NCBI GenBank assembly: GCA_934045905.1
Contig: OW203768.1
Coordinates: 11,746,316 to 11,810,315 of the forward strand
Direction of reading: 5' to 3'
Source: Leuctra nigra
Lineage: Eukaryota; Arthropoda; Insecta; Plecoptera; Leuctridae
Length of the DNA: 64,000 bases
A program made the position numbers and the translations under genes. Below, one piece after another: positions 1 through 13,328 of this stretch. Under the pieces are notes generated by a model. That model searched no databases. It had not been told where the DNA came from and saw nothing but the letters and a program-made list of their open reading frames with translations. The number at the start of each line of letters is the position of its first letter. The first letter of the stretch is position 1.

Positions 1-1386
1 CTTTGTTTGTAAGCTTTACGAAAGTTCTAAATACGTATTTAGAAAGTTTTACAAGTTTAGAAATACGTTTAGAAATTTCATATCTTAAACTACTTTCTTG
101 AAACTTTTAAAATAACTTTTATCGTTCAAATTTTTAATCTTCCTTTAAACTTTTTTGAAATATTTTCTTAAATTTATACAAATTATGAATTCTCATAAGA
201 GTAGGTACCTTGACTATGGAATTGATTGATTATAGCAAATTGTCATGCATGCCATAGATTTTAGTAACATTTTAAATGATTCCAATGAAAGAGATATAAA
301 TTTATGATAGTATAACATCATGAGATAGTACAACACTATCGCTTTGACAGATGTACCATAAAGTATAAGCAATGATGCATAAGGTAACGAATTAAAAAGA
401 AGGAAGTGCCATGCCTCTGTGTACTCAGCAAATCTGTAGCACCTAGCGCCTTTATATGCCATGGGTGAAGCAAGTCAAATACTCTGTAAGTACACAGGCA
501 ATCTGAGTTCATGGGCACACAAACATTGAGAGTAATCATTGCTCAACGCAGCAGCAGCGCTATCAGGTCTCTCGCGGTGACTCTGAAGTATTGTGCAATT
601 TGTTCGCCAGTAATCTTGCAGAGAAAATAGGTGTTAGTTTAGCAGGCTATACGTTTATTTGCATGCTCTTTGTTCGTAGGGAAGATAACTTTCGTATGGA
701 AGCTTTTACTATAAATCGTTGGAATTAATTAATTACTTTGTGGAAAAGATGGTTGAATGAATGTTCGAGACTATTATTTTACACATACAAAAGTAAAGGC
801 AAATAACGAAATTGTTAGTTTCTTTCAGTATTTTGCCCCAATATTTTACACTTTTGATTGGATTTTGGGTTTGATGTGTAATTTTTAGACTGTTGAAAAT
901 AAAGATAAAAAACGGGGTTCTAAACGTACACCTTACTTTCCTAGGGCACTGGAATGGGATTTTAATTATCAGCGTTGTGCTAATTTGTATTGATTTTTAA
1001 AAACATTCCACCACACTTTATACCTGATACAGTAACCTTATTCAACCCTATAAATTGCCCTCTCCCCCCGCATTAAGTGATCTGATATCTTACCACTTCT
1101 CTACCTAAAAAGTTACCGTACAACGTTCCACATTCGTCTCTATTTTGTAAAAATCACAAAACACTGCGGGGCATAATGGGCTGCCTCCAACCACCCCTTT
1201 ATCAAAAAGGATTTTATTTTCTGGACAGCCTCCCCTTTCCATTGATTTCCTTCGTTCCATCATTATATCTTAAATCAAATATTTCTGGACTGATCTCCCC
1301 CTCTCCACCCCCCCCCCCCCTCCCCCCCGGCGGCAAATATCCTTACGGTCCTTTCTTTCATCTCTAACTTGAACTTGCATTTGAAA
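1..1386. other. AT-rich non-coding stretch
   Basis: No reading frame here looks like a protein. The only notable structure is a C tract at 1308-1320, a single T, then seven more Cs to 1328. Short open frames crossing that tract give glycine or proline runs and are artefacts. Confidence 0.6.
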
Positions 1387-1387
1387 C

Positions 1388-1612
1388 GTACAGGGGAAGA
1401 AAGCTTTGAGTCCATTTTTGGAAAAAAAAAGTTTAAGGTGCTTGCAGTGATTTTTATGAGCGTTCAGAATATTCCCTCGGAATATTGCTAAAAAGCCTTG
1501 AAAAAAGCAATTGAAATATCGATATGTATGGAAGATCAATACAAGTTTCAACATAAAACTTCGTTTATCTCAGTTTTATCCGAATGTGACTTATAGCGAT
1601 CTTTCCCTGTAC
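1388..1612 (+). mobile_element. MITE with TA-flanked TIRs (family 1, copy 1)
   Basis: The left end (TACAGGGGAAGAAAGC) and the reverse complement of the right end (GTACAGGGAAAGATCGC) form imperfect terminal inverted repeats that continue into a GAGTC/AAGTC motif. Both ends abut a TA, as in Tc1/mariner-type elements. The interior is not coding. A diverged second copy lies in the opposite orientation at 11672-11908, including the shared interior motif GAAACTTGTATTGATCTTCC on one strand. The superfamily is inferred only from the TA flanks. Confidence 0.55.
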
Positions 1613-2365
1613 CCTTCATTAATGCTTGCCACTGCTGTTATTCGAACAAATAAGCGATACGTGATGAGCCACTTCTGGCAGAAAACTTTTTAGATGCACC
1701 TTTCATTTCGAAGTTCGTGTTTCCATAGGGCAGTGAAAAAGGAGAAACAATTGAAATTTAGATTTAGTTACAATTGTTTACTTTTTCAGCCATAACAAAC
1801 AACTAAAGCAAATTTAATATAATTTATTTATATAAATATCCCCGTGATATCCTCCATTATTCCCCTTATGGCTAGTACCAAAGAATCCTCCAGAGGTCAG
1901 TCGTTCCATATTTTCTCGCAAACGCACACATGTTGTTGATCTGACACTGAACTTATCAAGGTCTATACATAATGCAGTCATACATTCAAGCAGCCTGATT
2001 TAATCTCTGCAAATAAATTACGCGGAGCCAAGCGGAGCATTCACAGGGAAAATTAAGTTCCCGTTGCGAAAGAAAAACGAGAAAGAAGCCGTTAATTAGA
2101 ACGTTGAGTTTAATTTGAAAAGTTTGTGGAGTTTGAGATTTGAGGCACTGAAAGTCTGTGAGTGAAGATCTATGGAATATCAGGTCTTTTGATAGCATCA
2201 TAGTTTTTATAGCTTTGTTCGGTTCTGATTACAGTTGGAGATGTCTTGTAACGCGTTGATAAGCGAGCACCGGTTTGTGCAAAACCTCGAACCAATATTC
2301 CGTAACTCACTGATTCATATAAAAATCAGCTGTAACCAAAACATGATAAAAATCAATTTTTTAAA
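1613..2365. other. Non-coding stretch with one dispersed-motif copy
   Basis: No gene recognised. At about 2248-2305 there is a minus-strand copy of the dispersed GCTCGCTTATCAACGCGTTA family (see the finding), continuing with AACCTCGAACCAATATTCC. Confidence 0.5.
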
Positions 2366-2545
2366 ACTCCTTTATTGTTAACCAGAAAATTATACAAATA
2401 CATAAATTCCACAAAGCTACAAATAGCTCATCTATGGAGAAGATTCCAAAAAATAAAAACAATAACAATAATAGATCGTATTCACGGAGTTCCAAACAAA
2501 TCTACGAAGAAAAAAGGAAAATACACACATTAAAGTAATATAAAA
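2366..2545 (-). repeat. Dispersed repeat resembling a LINE 3' end, copy 1
   Basis: Read on the minus strand, this segment contains GAGCTATTTGTAGCTTTGTGG-like sequence, then an AT-rich run and AATAAA. That layout is typical of the 3' UTR of CR1/Jockey-type LINEs. A related copy in the same orientation lies at 48290-48475 and shares AAAGCTACAARTWGCTCATC, CACRGAGTTCC and ACGAAGAAAAAAGG-like blocks. No coding sequence is left. The LINE assignment is inference from layout. Confidence 0.4.
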
Positions 2546-4133
2546 AAACAGTTCATATAAAAAATAGCAAATAACAATAATTTAATCAGGTTTCAATTTG
2601 GAAGTGGGTGAAATGCTCTAAATATAACAGATATACCAAAATACACACCCATAATTAAGTCATACAAAATATTAAAACTAATCAGTAGACTAGACGAAGA
2701 CAAATACAACAAGTAGTACATTTGTATCTGATTTCAAAGCTAAATTGTATAATTATATTCAAAATTAAACTGTATATCTCAGACAGAAGTAAATATCCAA
2801 AATTTCAGCTCGATCACAGATACGCAATGACCTAGCCTCTATTGCACCAACAAGACCAAAAACAAACAAACAGAGTTACGATCAGAATGATAAAAAAGAA
2901 TGCTTGCTTCACTATAAAACTATATAAGTATATTCTTATATGTGCTGTCTTGATTTATGAAATGAATTCATGACAGTATCACTTTAACAAAAAACTAAAC
3001 CTATTTTGGCAAAGTTTGCCAAGACAATAAAAATAAAATTTATGTTTACTTTCCCTTCCATTCCTACTCGAGCTTTCCATAATTAACAACTCTATTACAT
3101 AAGCCGGTTTATGTTTTCGTGTAACACAATTTTACCATGATATTACCCAGTCTCGTGTTTAAAAGTTTTATCTTGATTGACCCGCTAAGGGTCAAGCGCT
3201 CTCTTTGTAATAAGATAAAAAGAGAGGGGAAAGAAGGGTCAAATGTTAGTCTCCAGACAAGGTCGGAACGACTGATGTCACAATTAATACCAGCTGTATC
3301 CCCTCCCCCACGATCTATCTTGCAATTATTAAGAGAATCTTTAATTACTGTAATGCTACTTGGGCTTGGCCAGCTGCTACAAACTTTATATCGTTGTAGA
3401 CTCTATCTGTTCTATATACCTACCTACCAGCTGTAATGAAAGTTTCATGACATTCTATTCAGGTAAATTTGTAAATATGAACACAAATAAAAATTACAGC
3501 CGAAGATGTAAAAAAATATACATTTTAAAAAGACAAATTTAAATTTTCTATTGGTTTTGTCGCAAAAATTACGTGCAAGACTTTGTTCCCAAAGAAATGT
3601 GTAGCAAATTCAGACGCCATGTCGTTGAAAACTCTTCGTCCCTCCAGTTCAGACACATTAAAACTTCATAAGTTAACAATTTATTCTGAAAAGTAAAGTA
3701 CATAAAACTTCCCTGCACTGTAGACTTATCATAAATACGCTTCCCATAAAATTGGATGTAATAAAACAATAAAACTTAACTCTGATTTTTATTTGAGTTT
3801 TATGTTAGTCCTCAACATTATCTCTTTGCCATTATGATGAAGTTTCCTCTCCACTTCGATTCCCTTCAAGTTATCTTGTCACATCAATGGCTTTATTATG
3901 ATAAGAAGACGCCATTAGCTCTTTATCCTTGATTCAAATAGCAATATTTTATACGTCAACATCGTTAAAAGATTTAGAAGTTTTATATCAAAGGAAGAAG
4001 TCTACCCCTCCTAGCTTATCTGATGCTATGGATTGTTCAGAGCAAAATCATATCATATTTTCTTTTTAAAAAACGCAGGAATCTATTATTTTCGATTCAC
4101 TATCTGAAATTGTTTCTATAAATATCTAGTACC
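2546..4133. other. Non-coding stretch
   Basis: AT-rich sequence with only short chance reading frames. No recognised gene, RNA or repeat border. An isolated TIR of the GGAGCCTTTTATGTAGATTC MITE family starts at about 4134, reading ACCACGAGAGAAGGGGAATA; no partner end was found. Confidence 0.5.
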
Positions 4134-4561
4134 ACGAGAGAAGGGGAATAAAATCAACATAATAAGGCTCCGTCCACCTATAAATGAAAAAGACTAAATC
4201 ATTTCAGGTTAACTGACTTTTTCGTAGACTTTGATAACCAAAACTTTTTTTATTGCCAAACAAAATCATAAGGAAAAAAAACTTCATAAAAGATGGCAAA
4301 ATTACCATCGAGGTACACAAAAGACTGTGAAGAGTTGATATTTTTTTGAGTGAAACGGTACAAAATTACACAATTACCTGAATCAAACTTTGATTTTATG
4401 AACTTTACAACTAAGCAACAAACTTGGTTTTATCTAAACTTCAATGGAGTCAGGATGGGAAGGAGAGTTCAGGATCTAGCCCCGGTTCAGCCAGATATTT
4501 TTCACTTCACACACCCCGTCACAAAAGTCCACTCAGAAAATAAATCAACTAAACAAGCTTA

Positions 4562-5980
4562 CTGGACTTCAAAGTAGACTTTGCCAACTTAAAATCTGAG
4601 CTCTCGAGCTTATTCCCCTCTCTCTCTCTCGTGTAATAACGACAATATCGATACAAAGTCCATCCTCAGCCTCATCAACCTGGACTTCAAAGTAGACTTT
4701 CCCAACTTAAAATCTGAGCTCTCGAGCTTATTCCCCTCTCTTTCTCTCTCTCGTGTAATAACGACAATATCGATACAAAGTCCATCCTCAGCCTCATCAA
4801 CCTGGACTTCAAAGTAGACTTTGCCAACTTAAAATCTGAGCTCTCGAGCTTATTCCCCTCTCTCTCTCATGTAATAACGACAATATCGATACAAAGTCCA
4901 TCCTCAGCCTCATCAACCTGGACTTCAAAGTAGACTTTGTCAACTTAAAATCTGAGCTCTCGATCTTATTCCCCTCTCTTTCTCTCTCTCGTGTAATAAC
5001 GACAATATCGATACAAAGTCCATCCTCAGCCTCATCAACCTGGATTTCAAAGTAGACTTTGCCAACTTAAAATCTGAGCTCTCGAGCTTATTCCCCTCTC
5101 TCTCTCATGTAATAACGACAATATCGATACAAAGTCCATCCTCAGCCTCATCAACCTGGACTTCAAAGTAGACTTTGTCAACTTAAAATCTGAGCTCTCG
5201 ATCTTATTCCCCTCTCTTTCTCTCTCTCGTGTAATAACGACAATATCGATACAAAGTCCATCCTCAGCCTCATCAACCTGGACTTCAAAGTAGACTTTGT
5301 CAACTTAAAATCTGAGCTCTCGATCTTATTCCCCTCTCTTTCTCTCTCTCGTGTAATAACGACAATATCGATACAAAGTCCATCCTCAGCCTCATCAACC
5401 TGGACTTCAAAGTAGACTTTGTCAACTTAAAATCTGAGCTCTCGATCTTATTCCCCTCTCTTTCTCTCTCTCGTGTAATAACGACAATATCGATACAAAG
5501 TCCATCCTCAGCCTCATCAACCTGGACTTCAAAGTAGACTTTGCCAACTTAAAATCTGAGCTCTCGAGCTTATTCCCCTCTCTCTCTCATGTAATAACGA
5601 CAATATCGATACAAAGTCCATCCTCAGCCTCATCAACCTGGACTTCAAAGTAGACTTTGCCAACTTAAAATCTGAGCTCTAGAGCTTATTCCCCTCTCTC
5701 TCGTGTAATAACGGCAATATCGATACAAAGTCCATCCTCAGCCTCATCAACCTGGACTTCAAAGTAGACTTTGTCAACTTAAAATCTGAGCTCTAGAGCT
5801 TATTCCCCTCTCTCTCGAATGTAATATCGACATCGATACAAAGTCCATCCTCAGCCTCATCAACCTGGACTTCAAAGTAGACTTTGTCAACTTAAAATCT
5901 GAGCTCTAGAGCTTATTCCCCTCTCTCTCGAATGTAATATCGACATCGATACAAAGTCCATCCTCAGCCTCATCAACACA
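4562..5980. repeat. Tandem array, ~118-bp unit, 12 copies
   Basis: Units begin with GGACTTCAAAGTAGACTTTG at about 4562, 4680, 4802, 4917, 5040, 5156, 5277, 5400, 5521, 5637, 5751 and 5865. Unit length varies between about 114 and 123 bp, mostly through the length of the internal CTCTCTCT run. Variants alternate (GCCAAC or GTCAAC, CGAGCT or CGATCT), so blocks of units were copied together. Each unit carries TTATTCCCCTCTCTCTCTCG, which resembles the end of the TA-flanked MITE family seen elsewhere in the window. The last three units have CTAGAG in place of CTCGAG. Confidence 0.95.
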
Positions 5981-6013
5981 TCCACTATGTAAACTCGCAT
6001 CACCATCACAAAG

Positions 6014-6031
6014 CCCCCCCCCCCCCCCCCC
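6014..6031. repeat. Homopolymer C tract (18)
   Basis: Eighteen consecutive Cs just after the 118-bp array. The glycine-run reading frame on the minus strand here is an artefact of the tract. Confidence 0.95.
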
Positions 6032-7371
6032 TGACTTTGTCACCCGTGTAATCAACCTGACTCGGTGCGCATGCGCGTATACATTATTCACCATCATTCA
6101 CAGCTCTAATCAGTGATTAACTCGGTAATGAATATCGCATGAGCATGTTGGTGAGTAGAAATAGGCCATCTAACAAGCTCATCAATCACTGGAATTAGTT
6201 TAAATCGATTGCTGGTTTAATTAGATGCAGTGACCTTTTTAGTGGTGTTTAACGGCGCACTGATATACAACTTATGAGTGAATGATGAAGAACAGTAAAT
6301 ATGGACGGTAAAAGAGGAGGTCATGGCTTATTAGTATAGGGATCCTTCCCAGCATTTGCCTGTACCTCAGTGGTAGAAGGCAGGTAGTCCATTTCCCCGA
6401 TTTTGGAATGATGTACTCACTCAAGTCATCTTTGACTTGATCTTCGTTGGCTGATTCTGTATTTTATTCTCTTTGAGTTGTCGATTCACTGCAATGCTAT
6501 CCTTATGGTTGTGAGAAGTTGTCGAGTGTAAGATTACATTTGGTGGCAGAGTTTGGATTTATTCAGAGTACAGTCGGAAACAAAATCTTAGTCCTTGGGA
6601 AATACAAATTAGCAATGTTTAGTTAATTTATTTATATACTGATTTAGTTGTGTCTATTTTATTGTCGATTATGTAATTATAATGTATATATTGAAAATAA
6701 TAATGTATTATTTCTGCAAAATTTAATCAAAATAAATTTAAACAGTATTGTTTTTTGTAATAACACCAATATTTTAATAGGGTAATTGAATGGGATATTT
6801 ACTGCAAGTTTATTTTGATTTTTTAATTAAAAGACAACAATTGCAATATTCGTGGAGTGAACCTCAGGTCATCTAAAACTCTTTTGCACCAAGAACAATA
6901 AACAATTAAACAAAAGTATCGAAATGAATTGCCGTTCTACAATCATCTTGTTCTAACGACCCACACACAATCTTCAACCCGAATCTCTTTTCTTCATCTG
7001 CTTCATCTTCTTCCTTCATTTCCGCATTTGAGCAATTTACCAGCGGCGCTCTGCACCAATTACATCCAAGGCCTTAATAGTGATTAAGTATCAATTGAGC
7101 TTAAGAAGCTTTGTTTTTGTGCCGTACGTAAAATATAATCCCCTCTTTCTTGCGAACTTCTTTGAAAATATTGTCATTCTTGGACCGTCATCTTTATGAA
7201 AGCTTTCTTAAAAAAATACATTTAGCTGGTAAAATTCTTTATGTCTACTGCCACATCACGTACATATGATTTTATACCAGTTCATCTATATTATAATTTC
7301 TTATAAAAACAAGTATAATTATGTCATGTGTACCCTAATTTTTCTTTAGATGAATAAAAACACCTACAAAT
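6032..7371. other. Non-coding stretch with repeat fragments
   Basis: No gene recognised. At about 6340-6395 there is GGATCCTTCCCAGCATTTGC, the reverse complement of part of the SINE-like repeat at 48527, followed by TACCTCAGTGGTAGAAGG, a copy of a second short dispersed motif (also at 19050 and 47150). The rest is AT-rich and unremarkable. Confidence 0.45.
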
Positions 7372-7540
7372 TAAAGGTTTTCTTCAAACTATAAAAATTT
7401 CGTACAGAATATTTTAAATAATAACATACCAACAAATGAAAGGTTTTGTCCAAATTATAAAAATTTCGTACGGAATATTGTAATAATAACATACCTATAA
7501 ATAAAATGTTTTGTCCAAACTATAAAAATTACGTAAAAAT
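7372..7540. repeat. Short tandem repeat, ~67-bp unit, ~2.5 copies
   Basis: Units start with AAAGGTTTTSTYCAAAYTAT at about 7372, 7438 and 7505 and contain AAAAATTTCGTACRGAATAT followed by AATAATAACATACC. The third copy is partial. No coding potential. Confidence 0.8.
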
Positions 7541-9279
7541 TTGACCAACCTTTGATTGAAGATTGTTACCTAACAAAGTGTTAAAGTGATCATTCTATAG
7601 GTTCTTTGGTTTTTAACGACCGTTCAGTATGCCCATAACAGTTAAAGGGTAAGATTATATTCATACTCGGGTCAAAATACCAACTTCATATAAGTCTCTT
7701 TTACAACCCAATTCCAGGCGTTCCCTCACCCCAATCTTTCACCTGGCAATCTCGGTAAACCACGGTCAGGACACGCTCCCCCCTGGGTGTGCTAGCCACG
7801 GCGTCGACTGAATTATCGCGGAGTCTGCTGTTTCGGTCACGTGACCTGCATGTAGTGGGCGGACTGAGGGGAAGCCCCACGAGGAGGACATTGTCATGCA
7901 GAGAGGGTAGCAGTGTTTTTCCCGCTTCCGTGCCCGACCAGGTTCGATTGTAACTAAACTATTGGAGAGAAGGAAACATAGATTGATATCGGTTTTCGTT
8001 TCCGGAAAACACATGCAGTGGGGGGAATGTACTAAATAAATTGGGGATTGGGGTGAAATAAAATCAGGGTTTTTTTAGGAACGGGCGAAAGCGAACGCAC
8101 GTCCCCTCAGTAAATTTTTTTTCCTGAAAATCAAAATTTTCCCGAGGCTGTACGCCCCGGACCTGCATTATATTGGGAAGGGGGGGGGGGGGGGGGGGGG
8201 GCTCAAAACCCCATATTGTTTTAGTAAGCAAATATGTTTCCATATCCCTTGACAATCGCCGAGCGTCTGCCCACTTATTATTTTACAAATTAACCACTGA
8301 ATAAAATGTGAATTTAGCTCAAAATCGCCAAAAATGTGAGTGAACTTTCGTATTGGGTCCTCCTTCTCCAGATGGACTTTTGACAACCTAAAAATTGAGT
8401 CATTTATGTAGATTATATTCCCGTTCTCGTTTTACAAATAATAAATCGTTGTTTGTCTTAACCTTTTAAAATGTTCAACAACCTATTCACTCCCCTAAAG
8501 TTCGAAATAAACCTAAATCTTTCACTCAGCAATTTTAGACCGAGTATAAATAAACTCTTGAAACCTTTAGGGGTAAAATTAAATTCCCCATTCCTTCTAA
8601 ACGGTTAAACACTAACACCACATCCAGTTGTTGATGGAGACTTGAATTGTCCTTGGCTGACGTCACAATCGTCTTCACAGACGGTTTGCTCCCCCCCCCC
8701 CCCCCCCCACCCACTGACATGAGATATCACGACGTGAACATTCGTCGAGCTTCTGCCTAGATGGCGGGGATGAAAGCTTAAAAGTTCTGTCGCTGCGCTT
8801 CAGACAATACGAGGGGTAAAGGACTGATGACGTTGCTTGGCTTCGCTACCCATCCGTTTGTTGAGCTCTGTTACATAGGATAGTATAAAGGCTAAATTTC
8901 TTGGAGTACTTTTAGTTTCTAAATAATCCACTTTAAAATCAGGTATAGACTTAATTTTTTATTTTTGCACCTTTAACAATTTAAAATCTCTTAATTTTGT
9001 GAGTTTCTTTATTGTTTTACGGTTGTGGCGATAAAATGTATATCCGATCAAGCTGAAAATGTGCATACCTACAGACCACTTGTGTAGTGTGCTGTATTTT
9101 CAACAAAATCCACTAATTGGTTGAGAAAGTGAAAAAAATATCTTGGCCTTCTAGACTTTTATTTTGAAAAGTCAAAATGTTCCGATCAAGTTAAAATTGT
9201 GTAAGGTCGTTATGTCCAACATTTAAAAGCACGACGAGTCACTAAAAAAACAATCCAAAATTCAAATTAAATTGAAGTG
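7541..9279. other. Non-coding stretch with two long homopolymer tracts
   Basis: No gene is supported. It contains 22 Gs at 8180-8201 and 18 Cs at 8691-8708. At 8370-8432 a segment reading GGACTTTTGACAACCTAAAA and then ATGTAGATTATATTCCCGTT is a degraded copy of the TA-flanked MITE family. The proline and glycine-rich frames over the tracts are artefacts. The stretch 7736-7930 has higher GC than its surroundings but no convincing open frame. Confidence 0.5.
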
Positions 9280-9925
9280 CTCGCTTATCAACACGTAACA
9301 CATAACGTTTCCAAGTCCTAAAGACCAATGATTGGTGCATTTTCATGTAGATTCACCTTGGCTCGTGGTCTCCTCATGAGAAAGATAGAAGATTGCTGAA
9401 TTTCGGCAGGGTATTATTAGCAAAGCAACTACGATCATTGATATCAGGATCACGTCCCGCTGTGAAGGCAGACAATATAAGAAGCGATACAACCTGCACT
9501 GGAATACGTAATTAAATTCATTGTTTACTCTCAGTATTAGCTTTTTAAGAATTTATTTATTCAAGACGATAAACTTCAAAGACAACGAAGAAGATTCTTT
9601 TGGCTAGACAATGCGGCATTAGCCGTTGGGAATAGCACAAATAAATGTGTATTTTTCTTTGGAATGGAATGTTAATTGTGATAACAAATTGTGGATTGTA
9701 AACGTCTAGCATTACAAAGCTCATTTATCACTAGAGAGCGCATACATCGATTTGTGGTCAAATTAAATTAACTGTTAGTACACAAGATTTTAAACCAAGA
9801 ATGTGGTGAATTTGATATTGAAAGTTACAGAATGTTTACAAATATTTCAATTCATAATTATGATAAATGTGTTTGTGTCAATGAAAAAGTTAATGGAGAG
9901 GAAATCTTGCACTCCATGAAAATCT

Positions 9926-9957
9926 TGATGATGATGATGAGGATGATGATGATGATG
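9926..9957. repeat. GAT/ATG microsatellite
   Basis: A run of GATGATGATGATG with one GAG interruption. A similar GAT-rich run closes the window at 63976-64000. Confidence 0.9.
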
Positions 9958-11671
9958 TCGCATTATGTTGATTTAATTTCATATCAAATTTATTTTTATA
10001 AATTTCAAATGTTACAATATTGTTATTTTTATAACAAATATACAAAACAACAAGTTGCAAAAAATATTTTTAAAAATTGCAGCCTCAGACAAAATAAGAT
10101 TTGAAAAAAATATCAGACCATCTATAGTTATAATCTTGGAAATCACTCTCTGACTGAGGTAAACCTCGACAGTGACGTCATTGGCTTCCAGCCAGCACTT
10201 GAGCCTTTAAACCCTTAAGTACAAGCAGTATGGAGCGAGCTAGACACAGAATGTGCATTTGGCCATGTCAAGGAATCCTCGACGGCATTCCGGCTCACGT
10301 AAACCACTACCAACTCGGCTGTCGGGGCGGTTAAGTCACGTTAAGAGTCTATAGAATGACAGCTGTTATACAACGCACTTTTTCGCGACAATTTGAAGCA
10401 ATTTGACTTTTTTGCACGGTTCTATTCAGGGAGGGAGGGGGAGTTGCGACCCTCACCCCCCCCTGAATCAGGGGTTCAGAAATAAATTGTAAAATTTGCA
10501 TTTTTTTAATGAAATTTCTTAAAATTATTTTTCACGTTTTCCCTTCATGGAAGCATTAAAGTTTTACAAATTAGCCAAAGAAATTATAGAACATTTTTGG
10601 CTAGGGACTAATTTTGCATTTCCTAACAACATTTTTAGCACAAAATTGACAATTAGCCACTAAACTCACATTTTTTCAAGTGTTAGAAATCCAAAAAAGG
10701 AAAAGAGTAGCTTAGTATAGCTTTGGGACAGTTATTAATTCATTACAATTGTAATCATATTTTTTTAATTTCTCTGGTTCCAATGACAATTGGCTTTCAT
10801 AGTTAAATAATTGAGGGACATTTTGTCGTGAAACTAGTAAACTAGACTAGAAACTAGATACTCGAAAGTTTTCAAAGTACAAAACTTTCAAACTTTCAAT
10901 ATTTACATGTCTCTGAGAGAAACTATCTTTAGGTTTTTATAAAAAAATTAAATTCTAAATCCCCATCCAAGTCCATCAGAAGAACCGCTTTCCCAAATAA
11001 CCCGATTCCCTTACATTTTCCACTAACGGCTGCCTAACCCACGCACTGACGTTCCATCACAATCTCGTATGAATAGTGTACAATGTCTTGCCTCAAGCGT
11101 ATTGCATAATTACGAATTAGGCAAGATGGGATCGGGATGCTGGGGGGGGGAGGGGGGAGCATCTGGGATCCAATTAACTCCGGCAATGTCTATAGATTCA
11201 GCAGCCGATGGAATTGCTCGGGGATGAGGACTGAAATCAGAGAACACAATTTCACACGCTCCGTTTAAATTCAATGTGATAATTGTTTTGTGTCCTCGAC
11301 GATTTGTGGTTTTATAATTTAATTTTAATGAAAATGCTAACTGAAACGTTATGTTTGTTAGATGAAATTACATATCAAACGTAAATTGTCATTCAAACAT
11401 AATAAACTAGTGGGAAAATATAATTGTAATGTCGCGTTGATAGGGGAACCTTTGACATGAAAAGAGCATTCAATTTATAATTATTATCGATCCTTTAAAA
11501 AAAAATATATATATATTTTGAAGTCTTATTTCTGGGGACCGAGTATATCTCCGAAAGAATAAAAACAACATTCAACACATCGATTAGTATTCCATTAAAA
11601 TGTAAATGCATAGATAAATTCGTGATTTAAAAACATAAAAAACAATACCCATCAAAAATTCTGCGAACATT
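9958..11671. other. Non-coding stretch
   Basis: No gene recognised. There is a G/C-rich palindromic patch at 10425-10475 (CAGGGAGGGAGG against CCCCCCTGAATC) and a G-rich patch at 11142-11157. The remainder is AT-rich with only short chance frames. Confidence 0.5.
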
Positions 11672-11908
11672 TTAAGGGCACAGGGAAAGAACGCTATGAG
11701 TCACATTCGGATGAAACTGAGATAAATGAAGTTTTATGTAGAAACTTACATCGACCTTCCATAAAGATCGATATATCAATTGCCTTTCTCAAGTCTTTGT
11801 AGCAATAGTTTCTAAAAACCGAGGGAATATTCCGAAAGCTCATAAAAATCGCTTCAAAACGACTACTTAAACTAAGTTTAAAAAAATGGAATCGTAGCGT
11901 TATTCCCA
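11672..11908 (-). mobile_element. MITE (family 1, copy 2), degraded
   Basis: This is the reverse complement of the element at 1388-1612. Shared blocks include CACAGGGAAAGAACGCTATG at the left end, ACATTCGGATRAAACTGAGA, and CTTCCATAAAGATCGATAT. The right end (TTATTCCCATGTACC) is more degraded, so target duplications cannot be read. Confidence 0.5.
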
Positions 11909-13013
11909 TGTACCGCCCTTCAGTTGTTATTGAAACCGTAAAATATACGAAAACCAACTGTATAGGTATTATGCACTGTAGCAAAAATTCACAATTTATA
12001 TTTTTGTTTTTATATTAGGTGATATTATACTAAATTTTATCGATAGTAAATCGCTCATTAGGTAAATATATCAGAAAGATTTGGAAATTAAGAAAAAACA
12101 TGCCTTTTTATGTAGATTCTATTCCCCTTAATTCATGATCCATAGTGTTCATTACAACGTTTGAATAACGTTCAAATCCAAACAGTCCAAACATCACTCA
12201 AATTATTTCGTTCCATTTCTTCGACCTCCACCCACTAACACTAACGCCATTTTCAAATCAATATATCTTGTTATCTCTCATTGTAATCTAAGAGTAAACA
12301 CGATCTAGCGATAAACACAACCTGCGTGGATGCAATTAGATCGAGGTGGGTTTTATTCACTGGTTGTAAACAAACAATGTAACAGTCACTCACGATTGAA
12401 ATGATATAATTCATATCCAGTGGTCGTGTGTCATTACACGCTTGCGCAAGAGCTTATTCAATTGCGTATTGTTTTACTGGACTAATTCGATTTTAAAAAA
12501 TTGATAGCATAAGAAATTGAATTATAACATCGTTTTGTTCGTTAAAATACTCATCGATTGTACTACACTTTCATTTCTTGTCGTTATTTATGGTACACCA
12601 ATTTTGATGTCAAATTATATTGGATTTAGTGTGATTTATATTTTACTGGTTTTTAACATCGCATTGTTATGCAACTAGGTTTATGATAAGGGATAAATAA
12701 TAATAATGATGATGAAGGAGATGATTAGGAAGAATAAGGAAGAACGATGGTGGGAAGGAGGCGAGGTAATTCCTTCTCATCATTTGGCTCTCAACTGAGG
12801 GGCACTTTACTAATTTGCAATAAAAAAACAGTATATGTTAGTTAGTTTAATCATAGAGTTTAATATCGATTAATCGGGCTGGGTTTTACATTCATTCATT
12901 GTTTTCTGGGTGTTATGGGATGTCGGTTCGATGACATGATCGGTGCTTGCTTATAAACGCGTTAGCGTTTCCTAGTTAAATAACGAAAATAATATACATT
13001 TTTGATGTCCTAA
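11909..13013. other. Non-coding stretch
   Basis: No gene recognised. It holds one end of the TA-flanked MITE family at 12105-12140 (CTTTTTATGTAGATTCTATT then CCCCTT) and a partial copy of the CAACGCGTTA family at about 12947-12975. Confidence 0.45.
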
Positions 13014-13215
13014 GGGCCGGTATTAACGAGATTAAATTAACTAAATTTGGATTCAATTGATTGTAAAGCAAATCAGGTACTTCAAAATCATGGAAACAAA
13101 ATTGTATCCAAGTGCAACCGTTTTGGATTAAATTCAACTTGAAGTATTTGATTGGCTGTGCCGCCTATTAGACGGCTGACGGAGCTGATTTTGGAATAAA
13201 AGTGAAACTTTCACA
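13014..13215 (+). mobile_element. Degraded Harbinger-type MITE
   Basis: It starts with TAA then GGGCCGGTATTAACGAG and contains TTGGATTAAATTCAACTTGA and TTTGATTGGCTGTGCCGCC. These match the intact element at 26346-26500. The right TIR has decayed, so the end point is approximate. Confidence 0.5.
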
Positions 13216-13328
13216 CCCGATATCCGCAGAAAACGGCTGATCCAAAAAAATTAACAATTTATGATTTTAACAAAGCTAATGTAAACTTCGTTATTTTGAT
13301 TGGTGACAAAGAATCAAAGTATTTTTTT

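Noticed and set aside
4562..5980. A CRISPR-like pattern of regularly spaced repeats
   Set aside because: Repeats and intervening sequence are both conserved between units, and this is an animal genome, so it is an ordinary satellite.
5906..8720. Glycine-run and proline-run frames
   Set aside because: Produced by G or C homopolymers; no coding composition on either side.
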